Source: Firmicutes bacterium UBA7510 (GTDB taxonomy: Bacteria > Bacillota > Clostridia > Tissierellales > Sedimentibacteraceae). From it: a stretch of DNA of 64,000 nt. Position 1 is the stretch's first letter. Each line of letters begins with the position of its first letter. The notes beneath the pieces are model-generated. The model searched no databases, was not told where the DNA came from, and saw only the letters and a program-made list of their open reading frames with translations. Positions 61,906 to 64,000 of this stretch are shown here, piece after piece. Both the position numbers and the translations under genes were made by a program. The stretch covers positions 119,878 to 183,877 of the forward strand of contig DLNM01000052.1 in NCBI GenBank assembly GCA_002479485.1, read 5' to 3'.

Positions 61906-61927
61906 ATATTCATACGCGTATTAGTAT
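61906..61927. promoter_or_regulatory. Candidate GntR/YtrA operator
   Basis: A 22-bp imperfect palindrome centred on the perfect ATACGCGTAT (61912-61921), just downstream of the minus-strand promoter of the GntR operon and 15 bases before the start codon. Its position suggests a repressor site. Confidence 0.6.
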
Positions 61928-61936
61928 CATAGTTAG

Positions 61937-61965
61937 ATAGTACACCAATACAATATGAATGTCAA
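61937..61965 (-). promoter_or_regulatory. Promoter of the GntR/ABC operon
   Basis: Minus strand: TTGACA (61960-61965), a 17-base spacer and TACTAT (61937-61942). Confidence 0.78.
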
Positions 61966-62026
61966 TAGTTTTTTATAAAAAATTATTAAAAATTAATATA
62001 AATAATTCGAATGTTGAAATTGCAAT

Positions 62027-62058
62027 AAAAAAACCTATAAGCATTTTGCTTATAGGCT
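62027..62058 (-). terminator. Terminator after the DUF47 gene
   Basis: Minus strand: GCCTATAAGC / GCTTATAGG with a T run, just beyond the DUF47 stop. Confidence 0.82.
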
Positions 62059-62075
62059 AATAAATGAATATTTTA

Positions 62076-62693
62076 TTATGAATTTTTCATTATTATTCCT
62101 TCAATAGAATTTGCAATAATTTCGCAAGAATCACAACATTTTTCAGCACGATTGAATATTTCTCGCCACTTCATAATTTCTATTGGGTCGTTTGATGTTG
62201 CAAAAAGATTTTTAACAGAGTTCACATAAATTTTGTCTGCTTCTTCTTCTAGTCTATTAACAGCTATTATTAATTCAGTTATTGAATTTGATTTACGGAA
62301 GTTACCAAACTCTATTAATATGTTTTTAAGAGCTACACAACATTTATAAATAACTTCAGAGAATAAAAATATTTCTTTTCTCAATGAATTTATATTAAAC
62401 ATATACATAACCATTACGATGTCTTCTATAAAATCAGTTAAATCATCTATTTGATCTGTAATAGTAAGTATATCTTCTCTTTCAATAGGTGTTATAAATT
62501 CACGAGCTAGCCTATTTACTAATTCATGCTTTTCTAAATCTGCTGCATGCTCAATTTCATGCATAGAGTTCAATCTTTCTTCTAATGTTTTATTATTGAA
62601 GTTTTCTAATGTCTTACTAAACATTTGAGCCGCTTCACATGAGTAATTTACTAGTGTTACAAATTTTTCAAAATAATTATAATTACCAGCCAT
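62076..62693 (-). CDS. DUF47 (PhoU-like) phosphate-transport accessory protein
   Basis: A 205-residue all-helical protein of the DUF47/Pit accessory family (NYFEKFVTLVNYSCEAAQMFSKTLENF..., MHEIEHAADLEKHELVNRLAREFITPIEREDI, and DQIDDLTDFIEDIVMVMYMF). It is encoded just after the Pit transporter and probably gates or modulates it. The cytoplasmic location fits the absence of a signal peptide. ATG is preceded by AAGGAG-like sequence. Confidence 0.92.
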   Translation of the reverse strand: MAGNYNYFEKFVTLVNYSCEAAQMFSKTLENFNNKTLEERLNSMHEIEHAADLEKHELVNRLAREFITPIEREDILTITDQIDDLTDFIEDIVMVMYMFNINSLRKEIFLFSEVIYKCCVALKNILIEFGNFRKSNSITELIIAVNRLEEEADKIYVNSVKNLFATSNDPIEIMKWREIFNRAEKCCDSCEIIANSIEGIIMKNS

Positions 62694-62747
62694 ATATAAA
62701 CACTCCTTTTAAATAGTATTGACAATATTATTAACAATATAATATTG

Positions 62748-63800
62748 TTAGAATATCATCATAAATAACTTAGCCATCAGATAGCCAATTAGTCCGCAAC
62801 CTGGAAAAGTTAATATCCAAGTATACACCATTTCCTTAACAACACCCCAATTTACAGATGAAAGTCTTTTTGCTGCGCCTACACCCATAATAGATGTTGT
62901 CTTTGTATGTGTTGTACTTACTGGGATTCCAGTAAGTGAAGATGCTAAAAGACACGAAGCCGCTGCTAAATCTGCAGCAAATCCTTGATATTTTTCAAGT
63001 TTAACCATGTCCATTCCAACAGCTTTTATAATACGATATCCGCCAATTGAAGTTCCAAGTGCCATGACAAGAGAACAGAGTATCATTAGCCAAATTGGAA
63101 TTACAAAGTTTGTAACAGAACCTTGTCCATTTGCTAAAAAAATACCTAGCATAAATACTCCCATGAACTTTTGACCATCTTGAGCTCCATGCATGAAAGC
63201 CATAGCAGCTCCACCGGCTATTTGTGCATTTTTAAAAATTCCAGTTGTTCTTCTTCTGTCTACTTTTCTAAATATAATTTCTATTGCCTTTACAAATATC
63301 CATCCAGAGCCAAAACCGATACATGTAGATAACACAAGTCCATAGATAACTTTAACCCATTCTGAGCCATTTATACCACCTAAGCCATTATGTAAAGCTA
63401 TTGCGGCACCAGAAATACCAGCAATCAATGCATGGCTTTCACTTGTTGGTATACCAAACCACCAAGCTGCTGTTGCCCAAGTAACTATTGCAAATAAGGC
63501 TGCACATAAAGCTATCAACGCATCATGAGAATTACCTCCAAAATCAACCATTTTGTAGATTGTTTGGGCAACTGTTGCGTTGACTAAAGTCATAAACAAA
63601 ACACCAAAAAAATTAAAAACTGCTGCCATTAATATAGCCGCTCTAGGGCTGATAGAACGTGTAGAAACACATGTTGCTATAGCATTTGGAGCATCAGTCC
63701 AACCATTAACTAATATTACACCTATGGTTAGAATAGCAGTAACTAATAATGCGGGATTGTCTATTAATTGACTTAAAAAATCAGAGAATAAAATAGTCAT
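62748..63800 (-). CDS. pit: Inorganic phosphate transporter, Pit family
   Basis: A 350-residue phosphate permease with about ten segments. The duplicated Pit signatures are visible: GWTDAPNAIATCVSTRSISPRAA in the first half and FMHGAQDGQKFMGVFML in the middle, plus SLTGIPVSTTHTKTTSIMGVG. GAAAGGATA precedes ATG 63800. With the DUF47 gene downstream it forms the usual two-gene low-affinity phosphate system. Confidence 0.93.
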   Translation of the reverse strand: MTILFSDFLSQLIDNPALLVTAILTIGVILVNGWTDAPNAIATCVSTRSISPRAAILMAAVFNFFGVLFMTLVNATVAQTIYKMVDFGGNSHDALIALCAALFAIVTWATAAWWFGIPTSESHALIAGISGAAIALHNGLGGINGSEWVKVIYGLVLSTCIGFGSGWIFVKAIEIIFRKVDRRRTTGIFKNAQIAGGAAMAFMHGAQDGQKFMGVFMLGIFLANGQGSVTNFVIPIWLMILCSLVMALGTSIGGYRIIKAVGMDMVKLEKYQGFAADLAAASCLLASSLTGIPVSTTHTKTTSIMGVGAAKRLSSVNWGVVKEMVYTWILTFPGCGLIGYLMAKLFMMIF

Positions 63801-63857
63801 TAATTATATCCTTTCGCCAAAATCATTTTTTTTAAGCTACAATTGCAATAAAAAACT

Positions 63858-63882
63858 TGTTTACACAAAATATATGTAAACA
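63858..63882. promoter_or_regulatory. Perfect inverted repeat upstream of pit
   Basis: TGTTTACA (63858-63865) and TGTAAACA (63875-63882) are perfect inverted half-sites nine bases apart, about 60 bases upstream of pit. It could bind a dimeric regulator. From 63883 to the window edge no gene is seen. Confidence 0.55.
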
Positions 63883-64000
63883 GTAGAATATATTACATGC
63901 ATATAATAACATTATTAAAATTTCTAATCAAGACTTTTTTTTGTAAAGTTTTAATATAATTTTGATTAATTATGAAAACGTTTAGTTTGTTAAAAGTTTA

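Overview
The window is AT-rich, gene-dense DNA from a low-GC Gram-positive anaerobe of class Clostridia. The inference rests on strong GGAGG ribosome sites, frequent TTG starts, anaerobic cobalamin genes, corrinoid methyltransferase chemistry, a T-box leader on valS and AT-rich intergenic DNA. The genus cannot be named from sequence alone. There is no prophage, integron, CRISPR array or complete insertion sequence; the only transposase trace is a short remnant at 37942-38172.

Layout. 1-4832: end of an anaerobic cobalamin operon (cbiD partial, cbiF, cbiG, and a cbiJ-cbiE-cbiT triple fusion). 5108-14689: one promoter drives nine genes that combine a carbohydrate-type ABC importer (binding lipoprotein, two permeases, ATPase) with a corrinoid methyl-transfer module (three UroD/MtaA-family proteins, one of them shortened and degenerate, a B12-binding protein and a RACo-like activator). 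14754-16800: a double-cubane-type dehydratase-like protein and, convergent to it, its ATP-dependent activator. 16920-20068: MFS transporter and chemotaxis receptor. 20076-23203: T-box leader, a tiny membrane protein and valS. 23277-26137: lipase-like hydrolase, acyltransferase-like protein and a zinc-ribbon membrane protein. 26185-32946: a peptide/nickel-type ABC importer with a metallophosphoesterase, and repeat elements in the leader and in three of its internal gaps. 32993-37807: two aminotransferases, tRNA-Lys and a PRPP synthetase homologue. 38250-40658: transglutaminase-like protein. 40868-43694: cutC, ROK kinase and nagA. 43727-48358: CNNM/CorC-type protein, MATE transporter, a large structured intergenic region and an M23 peptidase. 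48430-53958: mreB-like, galU, phosphoglucomutase, and a lytic transglycosylase with SH3 and SLH regions. 54002-57753: diguanylate cyclase, and a LysR regulator divergent from a YeiH-type exporter. 57938-64000: stalk-domain protein, small DUF proteins, thioredoxin-like protein, a YtrA-type GntR/ABC operon, and a Pit phosphate transporter with its DUF47 partner.

How it fits together. The cobalamin operon, corrinoid methyltransferase locus and low-potential activator pair lie side by side, suggesting uptake and demethylation of an unidentified methylated solute, with B12 made in-house. The two most unusual structural signals are (i) a dispersed family of modular hairpin elements, several ending in the ribosome-binding site of the next gene, with eight recognisable copies here, and (ii) at 46623-47335, two inverted copies of a roughly 240-260 nt structured element whose long stems differ by compensatory changes while their loops are identical, the whole bounded by 18-bp perfect inverted repeats. 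All functions are inferred from sequence motifs and context; no database search was possible.
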